This document shows positions 34,756 to 42,458 of a stretch of 50,355 nucleotides of DNA, one piece after another. Position 1 is the stretch's first letter, and the number at the start of each line of letters is the position of its first letter. The position numbers and the translations under genes were made by a program. The notes below the pieces were generated by a model that searched no databases, was not told where the DNA came from, and worked only from the letters and a program-made list of their open reading frames with translations. This DNA is from Streptosporangiales bacterium (GTDB lineage Bacteria; Actinomycetota; Actinomycetes; Streptosporangiales; WHST01), in contig WHTA01000037.1 of NCBI GenBank assembly GCA_009379825.1, positions 1-50,355 on the forward strand, in the 5' to 3' direction.

Positions 34756-35503
34756 ATGAGCGCGGTGTCGTGGTCGAGGTACGTGACCGGGTTCCACGAT
34801 TCCCGGCCTGGGATCACCGAGCGAGTGCTGCGGCGTGCCCGTTCGGCCGTCGGCGACCCGTACGACTGGCTGTTGGCCGCTGTTCCTGGCGAGGCGACGG
34901 TGCTCGACCTGGTGTGCGGTAGCGCGCCGCTGTCGCTGCGGGCTGGCCAGCCCTATCTGGGCTTGGACGCCTCCGCTGCGAAGCTGCGTGCGGCTAGGGA
35001 CCGGGGTGCCACGGTCGTACGGGGATCCGCGGATGCGCTGCCGATACGGACGTCCGCCGTGGACGCGGTCGCGTGCGATGGCGTTGCAGGTCGTCGAGCC
35101 GTTGGCGGGCGTGCTCGCCGAGATCGGGCGGGTGCTGGCGGCTGGCGGGCGGTTGGTCGCGACGCTGCCGGCGGACGGACCGTTGCGGCCGACCGACGTC
35201 GTCGAGGTCGGCGTGCTGCTCGCTGCGCTGGGTCGACGGCTCGGCTACCCCAACGATGCCGACTTGCGGCGGCTGCCGGAGCTGTTCGTTTCGGCCGGCC
35301 TCCGTCCGGTTGTGGACGAGCGGCGCAGGTTCGAGTACCGGCTCGACGACGCCGCGGCCGTCGACGTGTTCCTGTCCTCCCTGTACTTGCCTGGTATCGC
35401 GCCGGCGCGGTACGCGGCGGCACGGCGATGGCTGCGTGTCCTGGTGCGGGCGGGCGCCGTGCTGCCGGTGCCGATTCGGCGGGTGGTCGCGGTCCGTACG
35501 TGA
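34756..35503 (+). pseudogene. class I SAM-dependent methyltransferase, frameshifted
   Basis: The first frame encodes RYVTGFHDSRPGITERVL, the SAM motif VLDLVCGSAPLSL, YLGLDASAAKL and VRGSADALPIRTSAVDAVAC. The frame is lost near 35080, where two bases appear to be missing. The next frame continues MALQVVEPLAGVLAEIGRVLAAGGRLVATLP and a C-terminal lid to TGA 35501. The motif order is that of the methyltransferase_11 group. The substrate is unknown. Sharing the CsoR operator suggests a metal-responsive gene. Confidence 0.78.
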
Positions 35504-35512
35504 GCCGGCTCA

Positions 35513-35541
35513 CTGACCGGCGCTCGCGCCGGACCTAGCGT
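35513..35541 (+). promoter_or_regulatory. promoter with internal palindrome for the DUF427-merB-chimera operon
   Basis: CTGACC (35513-35518) and TAGCGT (35536-35541) are 17 bp apart, a plausible -35/-10 pair; TAGCGT is also the -10 of the merR promoter at 40045. Between them CCGGCG-CTCG-CGCCGG (35517-35532) is a perfect palindrome that could be an operator. Alternatively it is the terminator of the preceding methyltransferase gene. Confidence 0.45.
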
Positions 35542-35571
35542 GGTCGAGATTTGCGGAAGGGGGTACAGCGC

Positions 35572-35871
35572 ATGACGGTGCGAGCAAGGTGGAACGGCGT
35601 GGTGTTGGCGGAGAGCGACGAGACGCGGATGGTGGAGGGCAACCACTATTTTCCGCCGGCGTCGGTGCGGCAGGAGTGTCTCGCCAAGACCAGGCTGCAT
35701 ACCGTGTGTCCGTGGAAGGGCGTCGCGTCCTATTACACGGTCACCGTAGACGGTGTGTCGAACAAGAATGCCGCGTGGTACTACCCGAGGCCGTTCCCGC
35801 TGGCGCGGAAGATCAAGAACTACGTTGCGTTCCATGGTGACGTCGAGATCGTCGAAATGGGGGAGTCATGA
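35572..35871 (+). CDS. DUF427 family protein
   Basis: The 99-residue protein fits DUF427 throughout: ARWNGVVLAESDETRMVEGNHYFPP in outline, TVCPWKGVASYYTVTVDG, NAAWYYPRPFPLARKIKNYVAFHG. The family is a small beta-barrel of unknown role found widely in actinomycetes. ATG 35572 is chosen over an in-frame ATG 7 codons earlier because it follows GGAAGGGGG and removes a basic leader not seen in the family. The stop overlaps the next start by 4 nt. Confidence 0.85.
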   Translation: MTVRARWNGVVLAESDETRMVEGNHYFPPASVRQECLAKTRLHTVCPWKGVASYYTVTVDGVSNKNAAWYYPRPFPLARKIKNYVAFHGDVEIVEMGES

Positions 35872-37070
35872 CCGAGCAGGTGGACGTCGTCGTCCTCGGC
35901 ATGGGCGTCGGTGGTGAATCGGTCGCGGACACATTGGCGGGGAAGGGGCTCGACGTCGACGGCATGGCCGGGCATGCGTCGGTGACGCCGGACTGGGCGC
36001 CGGTGGCGACCAGGATCCGTGAGGAGGCGACGACCGACTGGGACGATCGCATCGCGGTGGAGCGGTTCACCGGCGCGGGTGGGACGTTCGTCCGCGGCCG
36101 TGGCCGGCTGGTCGGCACCGGCAAGGTGGAGGTCGACGGCGTGACGTACGAGGCGCGCCGCGGCGTCGTGATCGGCACCGGCACGGTGCCCGTCGTGCCG
36201 CCGGTCGACGGGCTAGCGGACACGCCGTACTGGACGAACCGTGACGCGATGAAGGCGACTGAGCCGCCGGAGTCGTTGCTGGTGCTCGGTGGCGGCGCCG
36301 TGGGTCTGGAGGTGGCGCAGGCGTTCGCCAGGTTCGGCTCGGACGTCACGGTGGTGGAGGCGCTCGACCGGCTGCTGCCGGTGGAGGAGCCCGAGGTGTC
36401 GCACGTCGTGCGGGATGCGCTGGAGCGCGACGGCATCGCCGTGCGCGCGGCCAGCCGGGCGAGCCAGGTGAGCTACGACGGTGAGCGGTTCGCCGTGAAG
36501 CTGCACGACGGCGCTGTGCTGTACGCGCAGCGGTTGCTCTACCGACTGCTCGTCCGCGGCGAGCCGGTACCCGTCGAACGGCTGGCCGCCGAGACCGGCT
36601 GGGATGCCGGGCAGCTGCGTGGTGAGCTGACCCGGCACCCCGGCACCGACTGGGACGGCGACCGGGTCGCCGGATTCAACCTCACCCTCCGTCCGACACC
36701 GCACCGGATCGCCCTCGACGGCACCACCGTGTACGCGTTCTGCGCCACCGGTGCGATGGAGATCCTGATCGCACTCGGCCGCGCCGGGACTATCGACTCG
36801 CCGTGCGCGGCAACCGGTACGAACGTGTGCGTCGAGATCACACCCGACGGCGTCGTGGTGGACCCGCCGGAGGCCGTCGTGTCGAAGGTCCGGCCGACGG
36901 GGGAGCTCGCCGACGTGCGTCGCGACGTCTGCGGCCTCGGCCACTTCTTCAGCTCACCGGACGCCGCCACCGACTGGCTGGCCCGCAATCCGGCAGGCCG
37001 GGTCGACCCGGTGGCCGACGAGTTCGAGATCACCCGGCGCGCCCTGCGCGAGGTCGGCTGGGCCGCCTAG
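35868..37070 (+). CDS. chimera: truncated FAD disulfide-oxidoreductase domain fused to MerB-like domain
   Basis: Residues 1-215 resemble flavin disulfide reductases: VDVVVLGMGVGGESVADTLAGKGLDV, GVVIGTGTVPVVPPVDGL, LLVLGGGAVGLEVAQAFARFG. The segment that should carry the CxxxxC redox pair and PSK is absent, a gap of about 35 residues after GLDV. The central and dimerisation domains are also cut off. From about residue 217 the frame passes into a MerB-like domain: LLYRLLVRGEPVPVERLAAE, FNLTLRPT, YAFC, SPCAATG, DVCGLGHFFSS. Cys96 and Cys159 of MerB are kept, but Asp99 is Gly (CATG for CALD). Activity is therefore doubtful. It may be a sensor, a mercury-binding protein or an evolutionary scar. 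Confidence 0.75.
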   Translation: MTEQVDVVVLGMGVGGESVADTLAGKGLDVDGMAGHASVTPDWAPVATRIREEATTDWDDRIAVERFTGAGGTFVRGRGRLVGTGKVEVDGVTYEARRGVVIGTGTVPVVPPVDGLADTPYWTNRDAMKATEPPESLLVLGGGAVGLEVAQAFARFGSDVTVVEALDRLLPVEEPEVSHVVRDALERDGIAVRAASRASQVSYDGERFAVKLHDGAVLYAQRLLYRLLVRGEPVPVERLAAETGWDAGQLRGELTRHPGTDWDGDRVAGFNLTLRPTPHRIALDGTTVYAFCATGAMEILIALGRAGTIDSPCAATGTNVCVEITPDGVVVDPPEAVVSKVRPTGELADVRRDVCGLGHFFSSPDAATDWLARNPAGRVDPVADEFEITRRALREVGWAA

Positions 37071-37231
37071 TCGCCCTCGTCCTCGCCGATGCCATGCTCG
37101 GCGAGGACGGACGCGACCTCGGGGCTGGGTGGCTTGCCCGCCACCCAGGCGCCGTCGGTGGCGGCACCGGCGTCGAGGAGTGCCCGTACCGTGCCCACCC
37201 GGGTCCGGTTGCGGGTCGTCACCGAGGTGCA
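37067..37231 (-). pseudogene. C-terminal remnant resembling an ankyrin-repeat protein
   Basis: The last 54 codons before TAG 37067 read RVGTVRALLDAGAATDGAW and SPEVASVLAEHGIGEDEGD, with the LLDAGA and VLAEHG spacing of ankyrin helices. No other repeat is present upstream, where a damaged peroxiredoxin begins in its place. Its TAG overlaps the TAG of the convergent chimera gene on the other strand (CTAG). It looks like a deletion junction between two genes. Confidence 0.4.
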
Positions 37232-37602
37232 GGCCGCTGCCCAGACGCCACGGGCGACGGCCGGCCAGGTTCGGGGATCGAACACCGCTTGGGTGCGGTC
37301 TCGACGCCGAACTCGACGTAGAGTTTCCCCTTCGGGTCGGCGACCACGGCGAGCGGCAGGTCGGCGTGGTACTGCGCGATCGACTCCGCGGTGGAGTGGA
37401 AGACGACGACTTCCTGGATGCCGGCAGCGGCGATCTCGTCGCGCCTGCTGGTGATGGAACGTAGGTGCAGGTTGCAGACCGGGCATCCGGCGTACCGGCG
37501 GAACTGCAGGTGTACCAACCGCTTCGGGTCGGGGATCCGGACGAGGTCGCCCCACGCGGTCTGCACGCTGTGGGTTGGCACGGTGTCGCCGGCTGCCAGT
37601 TT
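37232..37602 (-). pseudogene. peroxiredoxin-like (AhpC/TSA-type) protein, damaged at both ends
   Basis: The frame reads TKLAAGDTVP, VRIPDPKRLVHLQFRRYAGCPVCNLHLRSI with a CxxC pair, VVVFHSTAESIAQYH and LPLAVVADPKGKLYVEFGV. It then shifts near 37290 into AVFDPRTWPAVARGVWAA, after which the C-terminus is missing. The expected ATG before ACG AAA is replaced by CCG, so there is no good start; a GTG at 37581 is the only remaining one. The preceding gene's stop is also lost at this junction, implying a small deletion between them. Confidence 0.7.
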
Positions 37603-38125
37603 CGTCGGGATGCACGAGCCAGTACATCCGGTCCGACCGCGGTTGCCGCCGGACCACCACGTCGACTGTACCGCCGCCGGTCACTGTCAACCGGGTTGCG
37701 AGCTGCCTGGTCCAGGCGACGCGTTCGGCCGCCAGGTCGACCAGCGGCGCACGGTCGAGGAACCGCAGCACGGTACGTCGGGGCAGCTGCGGCAGCAGCC
37801 CGACCACGGTCAGTGTCCGGCGCTGGGCGTCCCAGCTGACCTGTGCGACCTGCTCCCACCCCCAGAGTGCCCAGCTCTCCGTACCGTCGGCACCGGTCAG
37901 GCGATGTAGTGCAGCGTCGGTGACGACGACGGACGCCTCCTCGGCGTCACAGGCGTAGGCAAGAACTCGCTCGCCGGGTGCGAGCTCACGAAGTCTGCGA
38001 ACAGCGGGCGGCCTGCGTACCTGGTTCGCCAGGTGCTCGAACGTGCGCCGCCACGCGTCCCACCATCGCCGGGTCGGCACAGGCGGGGCCGGTACGTCGA
38101 CGGCCGGGCCCGCGTGCGTAGCCAT
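37603..38125 (-). CDS. PH-like-domain protein of unknown function, stop codon lost
   Basis: About 174 residues look like native coding sequence: RRWWDAWRRTFEHLANQVRRPP, LAPGERVLAYACDAEEASVVVTDAALHRL, VSWDAQRRTLTVVGLLP, and a last block RSDRMYWLVHPDE. Alternating strands and a final helix recall bacterial PH-like folds. The frame has no stop here and runs on out of register through the peroxiredoxin, so the natural end was probably deleted. The start is ATG 38125, 6 bp after the glutaredoxin stop. Confidence 0.55.
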
Positions 38126-38131
38126 CGCCGG

Positions 38132-38467
38132 TCACCTGGCACGCTGCCACGGCCAGCGGAGCTTGCGGGGTTCCGCCGCGGTGGCGAGGTCGGGGAACTG
38201 TTCCCTGACCGCGGCGCGGACGTCCGCGACGCTGGGGTTGACCAGGGCGACGGTGCCGACGAAGACGGTGGGTACCGTCTCGTTGCCGCCGGCCACCGAG
38301 CGCACCCGGGCAGCTGCCTTCGGGTCGGACCAGATGTTGACCTCCCGTAGCGGCAGGTCGGTCTTGACCAGGCCGCGTCGAAGCATGGCACAGAACGGGC
38401 AGCCGGGTCGCCAGTAGAACTCGACCACCCGTTGCCTGGTGCCCTCGGTATGCCCGCTGATCGTCAT
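38132..38467 (-). CDS. glutaredoxin/mycoredoxin-like protein
   Basis: This 111-residue thioredoxin-fold protein has VVEFYWRPGCPFCAMLRRGL with a CPFC active site near residue 23-26. The cis-Pro lies in ETVPTVFVG and a conserved end block is ALVNPSVADV. It resembles actinobacterial mycoredoxins, which reduce mycothiol mixed disulfides with one or both cysteines. A basic C-terminal tail follows. The gene stands at the head of the minus-strand group with the PH-like and peroxiredoxin genes, suggesting a thiol-stress operon. Confidence 0.85.
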   Translation of the reverse strand: MTISGHTEGTRQRVVEFYWRPGCPFCAMLRRGLVKTDLPLREVNIWSDPKAAARVRSVAGGNETVPTVFVGTVALVNPSVADVRAAVREQFPDLATAAEPRKLRWPWQRAR

Positions 38468-38655
38468 CGCAGTGCTCCTCCCATGGTCTGGTCACTACGT
38501 GGAGAACACCGCGCGGCGAGATCGATCGCCGCAACTGTCAGCATCACGACAGTCTGCCCAGCGCATGATGCTCGGTCTGTGACCGGGCTCACGGAAGCAG
38601 CGCCAGGACTACCTGCATAGTTCCAGCAGGCGACGATGATCAGCGTGGAGGCAGC

Positions 38656-39177
38656 GTGCTGCAATGGGTCCGATGGCGCCTGGCCGTGCTGCTCGCCGTG
38701 GTGATCCTGGCGGGCATCGGTTGCGGCACCGGTGACTCCGGCTCCGGCGCGCCCGCATCTACTGGAACGCCGAAGAAGCTCGACTTCACTGCGACGACGC
38801 TCGACGGCAAGAAGTTCGACGGCACAACGCTTGCGGGCAAGCCGGCGGTGCTGTGGTTCTGGGCGCTGTGGTGCCCCACCTGCGGGGCGCAGGCGCCGCA
38901 CGTTGCCGACCTCGCGGAGGAGTACCAAGGCGAGGTCACCTTCGTCGGCGTCGCCGGACTCGACGACAAGCCGCAGATGAGGAAGTTCGTCGCACGCACC
39001 GGTGTCGACGGATTCACGCATCTCGCGGACGACTCCGGCACGGTGTGGAAACGGTTCGGCATCACGGCACAGAGCACCTACGTGCTGCTCGACGCCAAGG
39101 GCGCCGTCGTGCAGTCCGGCTACCTCGAGGACGACGAGCTGTCGAAGCGGGTGGCCAAGCTGGCGCGGTCGCGATGA
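38656..39177 (+). CDS. TlpA/DsbE-like thioredoxin lipoprotein
   Basis: The 173-residue protein begins with a lipoprotein signal (VRWRLAVLLAVVILAGIGC, lipobox Cys near 23). The thioredoxin domain has VLWFWALWCPTCGAQAPHV, so the active site is CPTC, with the cis-Pro region altered to QSTYVLL. It is like the extracellular DsbE/DsbF of mycobacteria. GTG 38656 follows GGAGG. The stop overlaps the ccdA start (ATGA), so the membrane reductase feeds electrons to this lipoprotein. Near merR, it may keep outer-face thiols reduced or carry Hg(II). Confidence 0.85.
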   Translation: MLQWVRWRLAVLLAVVILAGIGCGTGDSGSGAPASTGTPKKLDFTATTLDGKKFDGTTLAGKPAVLWFWALWCPTCGAQAPHVADLAEEYQGEVTFVGVAGLDDKPQMRKFVARTGVDGFTHLADDSGTVWKRFGITAQSTYVLLDAKGAVVQSGYLEDDELSKRVAKLARSR

Positions 39178-40022
39178 ACGAGGTGCCGCTAGCGCTGGCC
39201 GCGGCGGCCGGTGCTCTGGCGGTAGTGAACCCGTGCGGGTTCGCACTGTTGCCGGTGTACGCGTCCCTGCTGGTGGTCGGTGAGCCGCCGGGCCGGCTCA
39301 CCGCGGTGTGGCGCGCACTGGGGTTCAGCGCCGCGATTATCGCCGGGTTCGTCGCGGTGTTCGGCGCCTTCGGGCTGCTCGTCGCACCGTTGGCGGGCGC
39401 TGCGCAGCAGCACCTGCCGTGGGTGACGATCGCGCTCGGGGTGCTGCTGATGGCGGCCGGTGGCTGGCTGCTCGCTGGCCGGTCGCTGCCCTTCCCCGCG
39501 CTGCATCTCGGACAAGGGCGCCCAGTCAGCCGGACGTTCCCGTCGATGGCGCTGTTCGGTGCGGGGTATGCGTTGGCGTCGTTGAGTTGTACCGTCGGGC
39601 CGTTCCTGGCCATCGTGGTCTCCAGCTTCAGTACCGGCTCCGCCGCCGCCGGGCTCGGCCTGTTCGCCGCCTATGGCGTCGGCATGGCGCTCGTGGTCGG
39701 CGCGGTCTCCCTCGCTGTCGCGTTGGCGCGGATGTCACTGGCCCAGTGGCTGCGACGCACCGGGAGACTCGTGTCGCGGCTGGCCGGCGGTCTGTTGGTC
39801 GTGGTCGGCGGTTACGTCGCCTACTACGGCTGGTACGAGATCAGGTCGCGACGGGCCATCGTGGACGATCCGGTGATCACGGTCGCGGCGACGATCCAGC
39901 GCTGGCTCGCCGGCTTCCTCGATCGGCTCGGTGTCACCGGTGTGTTCGCCGCATTCGCCGCACTGTTGCTCGTCGGGTTGGCGGTGGGCTGGTTCCGCCG
40001 CCGCGCACGCCCCTCGAGTTGA
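39174..40022 (+). CDS. ccdA: CcdA/DsbD-family thiol-reducing membrane protein
   Basis: The 282-residue protein has the CcdA fold: six core spans with NPCGFALLPVYASLLVV in TM1 and LASLSCTVGPFLAIVVSSF in TM4. The two membrane cysteines carry electrons across the membrane. Two extra C-terminal segments end in RRRARP. It is translationally coupled to the TlpA-like lipoprotein gene. Its TGA lies within the -35 region of the merR promoter, so merR follows almost directly. Confidence 0.9.
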   Translation: MNEVPLALAAAAGALAVVNPCGFALLPVYASLLVVGEPPGRLTAVWRALGFSAAIIAGFVAVFGAFGLLVAPLAGAAQQHLPWVTIALGVLLMAAGGWLLAGRSLPFPALHLGQGRPVSRTFPSMALFGAGYALASLSCTVGPFLAIVVSSFSTGSAAAGLGLFAAYGVGMALVVGAVSLAVALARMSLAQWLRRTGRLVSRLAGGLLVVVGGYVAYYGWYEIRSRRAIVDDPVITVAATIQRWLAGFLDRLGVTGVFAAFAALLLVGLAVGWFRRRARPSS

Positions 40023-40050
40023 CTCGATACTCCGGTACCGGGTCTAGCGT
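40019..40050 (+). promoter_or_regulatory. merR promoter with MerR-type operator in a 20-bp spacer
   Basis: TTGACT (40019-40024) and TAGCGT (40045-40050) are separated by 20 bp, longer than a normal promoter, as in MerR-activated promoters. The dyad CTCGATA-CTCCGG-TACCGGG (40023-40042, 7-6-7) fills the spacer. The -10 ends 6 nt before ATG 40057, so transcription should start at or next to the A of the start codon and the mRNA is leaderless. Confidence 0.8.
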
Positions 40051-40056
40051 GACGGC

Positions 40057-40461
40057 ATGCGTACCGGAGAGGTTGCCGCGCAGGCGAACGTGAACATCCA
40101 GACCCTGCGCTACTACGAGCGCCGGGGATTGCTTCCCGAGCCGCCGCGCCGGGCGTCCGGGTATCGGGTCTACGGACCGGACGCGGTGGAGGTCGTGCGA
40201 TTCATCAAGCGTGGGCAAGAGCTCGGCTTCAGCCTTGAGGAGATCGAGTCGTTGTTCGACCTGATGGCGGGCGGGCCCGACGACTGCGACCAGGTCCGCA
40301 ATGTCGCCCGGAGGCGTATCGCGCAGCTGGAGGCCCGGATCACCGACCTGCAGGCGATGCGCGACTCGCTCGACGAGCTGGTGGCCACCTGCCATCTGCC
40401 CCGCGCCGAACGGCACTGCCCGTTGCTCCGTGCGCTGGGTTGCATGGGACCGAGGGTGTGA
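40057..40461 (+). CDS. merR: MerR-family mercury-responsive regulator
   Basis: The 134-residue protein has the winged HTH MRTGEVAAQANVNIQTLRYYERRGLLP, then SGYRVYG and LGFSLEEIESLFDL. The long dimer helix contains CDQVRN, and the C-terminal loop ATCHLPRAERHCPLL holds two more cysteines. These match the three Hg(II)-binding cysteines of MerR (82, 117, 126 in Tn501). It should untwist the long-spacer promoters upstream of itself and at 43761-43830 when mercury binds. Confidence 0.92.
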   Translation: MRTGEVAAQANVNIQTLRYYERRGLLPEPPRRASGYRVYGPDAVEVVRFIKRGQELGFSLEEIESLFDLMAGGPDDCDQVRNVARRRIAQLEARITDLQAMRDSLDELVATCHLPRAERHCPLLRALGCMGPRV

Positions 40462-40468
40462 GGGAACC

Positions 40469-40564
40469 ATGACGCAACACGCGCGCGCTAGCGAGTTGGA
40501 ACGCTCGGCCTCGCTCCTCTACCGTGACGAGCTGCGTCCGCTGGTCCATCCTTGGTGCGCCTGA
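40469..40564 (+). CDS. 31-residue small ORF after merR (gene start cut off, or a real peptide)
   Basis: ATG 40469 follows AGGGA 7 bp after the merR stop and encodes MTQHARASELERSASLLYRD up to HPWCA and TGA. The start signal is good, but the frame ends abruptly at the beginning of the broken SDR gene. It may be the N-terminal fragment of a mer-linked gene cut by the arrival of the SDR/SMP-30 block. No family is recognised. Confidence 0.35.
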   Translation: MTQHARASELERSASLLYRDELRPLVHPWCA

Positions 40565-41521
40565 GGGGTGTCTCGACGGACGGGTCGCGATCGTCAGCGG
40601 AGCGGGCAGGGGAATCGGCCGCGAGCACGCCCTGCTGCTCGCTGCCGAGGGCGCAAAGGTGCTCGTCAACGACCTCGGGGCCGCACCCGATGGCTCCGGT
40701 GGTGACACTACGGTCGCCCAGGCGGTGGTCGACGAGATCACGGCCGAGGGTGGCCAGGCGGTGGCGAACAGCGACAGCGTCGCGGACTGGCAGGCTGCCA
40801 AGCGGATCGTCGACACGGCGGTAGAGACGTTCGGTGACCTGCACGTCGTCGTGAACAACGCCTGGCAGGGGCGTGCGCGGACGCTGCTGAACACCACCGA
40901 GCAGCTCTACGACGCGTTCTTCGCCGTGCACCTGAAGGGCAGCTTCGCGATGACGCGGTGGGCCGCCGCCTACTGGCGGGACCAGGCAGCCGTCGGTGTG
41001 GACCGGGCAATCGTCAACACCTCCTCCGGCGCCGGCCTGCACGGTACCGCCGGGTCGAGCGGGTACGCCGAGGCCAAGGCCGGCATCGCCGCGATGACGA
41101 TGGTCGCCGCGACGGAGCTGGAACCATACGGGGTGCGCGTCAACTGCATCGTGCCGACCGCCCGCACCCGCGGCAGCGACGACGTCCGCGTCCGACGTGA
41201 CTCGCTGCCGTCGTCGGTGGACGGGTTCGACGTGTTGCACCCGGGTAACGCGCACCGTTCGTCGCGTACCTGGCCACGGCGGACTGCACCTTCACCGGCC
41301 AAGTGTTCGCGGTCTCCGGCGGTTCGGTCGGCATGTACCAGGGCTGGTCGATCGCGCGCGAGGTCCGTTCCGACCACCGGTGGGCGGTCTCCGAGCTCGC
41401 CATCGCCATGGACGGCCTGCCGCGGGAGATCCCGGTACGCAAGGATGCCGGGGCGGCCATGACGGCCAGCTGCAGCGCCGAGACCGAGGCGACGCCGAAG
41501 ACCCGGTTGGGGTTCGGCTGA
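40524..41521 (+). pseudogene. short-chain dehydrogenase/reductase, start unclear and frameshifted
   Basis: The core starts LDGRVAIVSGAGRGIGREHALLLAAEGAKV with the classical TGxxxGIG-type NAD loop, then VVNNAWQGRARTLL, NTSSGAGLHG, and YAEAKAG as the catalytic YxxxK. The frame is lost near 41245, and the next frame continues FVAYLATADCTFTGQVFAVSGGSVGMYQGW to TGA 41519. No good start lies at the usual place a few residues before LDGRVA, so the 5' end is also altered. Family members oxidise steroid-like or aliphatic alcohols. One base separates it from the SMP-30 gene. Confidence 0.8.
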
Positions 41522-41522
41522 C

Positions 41523-42388
41523 ATGCCGTCGGCGGAGCAGGTGACCGACCCGGTCGTCGAGAGTACGGCGAGGGACCGGTATGGCACTCCGGCTGGCCGG
41601 GCCTGCGGTGGGTGGACATGATCGGCGGCGGCGTGTTCGAGCTGGACGCCTCGTCCGGCAGGGTGCGCAGGTTCGATCCCGGCGCGATCGTCTCGATGCT
41701 GCGGCCCACCGTCGACGGCGGTGTCGTGTTCACCGTCGAGCGGGGGATCGCCTTGGCCGACAAGGAATTCCGGTGAGTGCGGAAGTTGGGGGAGCTGTGG
41801 TCGGAGCCGGGGATCCGGATGAACGACGGTGCCTGCGACCCGGACGGCCGGTTCTACTGCGGATCCATGGCCTACGACGCCCCGCCTGCCACCGCCGCGC
41901 TGTACCGGTTGGACGGCGACGGCACCGTCACAGTCGTGCTCTCCGGCGTCACCGTGTCAAACGGACTGGCTTGGAGCCCGGACGGTGCCACCGCGTACTA
42001 CGTCGACTCGGCGACCCGGATTGTGGACGCGTTCGACTACGACACCGCGGACGGGCTGACCGACCGTAGAACCGTCCTCGCGGTTCCGCAGGACGCCGGT
42101 CTGCCGGACGGCCTCACCGTCGATGCCGACGGCGACATCTGGGTCGCGCTGATGGGTGGCTCGGCGGTCCGGCACTACACCCGGGACGGGACGCTCGCCG
42201 ACATGATCGAGCTTGCGGTCTCGCAGGTGACCGCGTGCACCTTCGGCGGCCCGAACCTGGACGAGCTGTACGTCCCCACCTCGAAGCTGAACATTGACCC
42301 CACCGAGCAACCATGGGCAGGCGCCGTGTTCCGTGCCAACCGCGGCATCTCGACGCCGAGGACCCCGCGCGAAGGGGCGGATCGATGA
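41523..42388 (+). pseudogene. SMP-30/gluconolactonase-family protein, frameshift plus nonsense codon
   Basis: ATG 41523 gives MPSAEQVTDPVVE, then the frame shifts near 41562 into YGEGPVWHSGWPGLRWVDM, GGGVFELDASSGRVRRFDPG and VDGGVVFTVERGIALADKEFR. TGA at 41774-41776 interrupts this frame, which then goes on as GIRMNDGACDPDGRFYCGSM, SNGLAWSPDGATAYYVDS, LPDGLTVDADGDIWVAL to 42388. The metal ligands of the SMP-30 propeller (Glu in YGEGP, Asn in MNDGACD, the later Asn and Asp) are still encoded. It formed an operon with the upstream SDR gene. Confidence 0.86.
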
Positions 42389-42458
42389 CCCCGCCGACCG
42401 GCCGCTCCGAGCCGGACGTCGCGGCCAACATGGCCGGTTCCACACACACGCGCGCCAG
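42385..42458 (+). pseudogene. N-terminal stub of a third gene of the SDR/SMP-30 operon
   Basis: ATG 42385 overlaps the SMP-30 stop by 4 nt (ATGA), the normal coupling in this genome, and reads MTPPTGRSEPDVAANMAGST. The open frame then runs antisense into the Clp-domain gene on the other strand, which is plainly coding. So only the first 25 or so codons survive. The family cannot be told. Confidence 0.4.

Noticed and set aside
37067-38125. One 352-residue protein across the PH-like, peroxiredoxin and ankyrin-like parts
   Set aside because: Its middle third is the wrong-frame translation of a recognisable peroxiredoxin; only the ends look native.
38608-38633. Dyad near GGACTA/TAGTTCC upstream of the TlpA-CcdA operon as a fourth MerR site
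   Set aside because: The arms do not match TAC(A/C)GGG, and no TTGAC box lies at the expected 4-nt offset.
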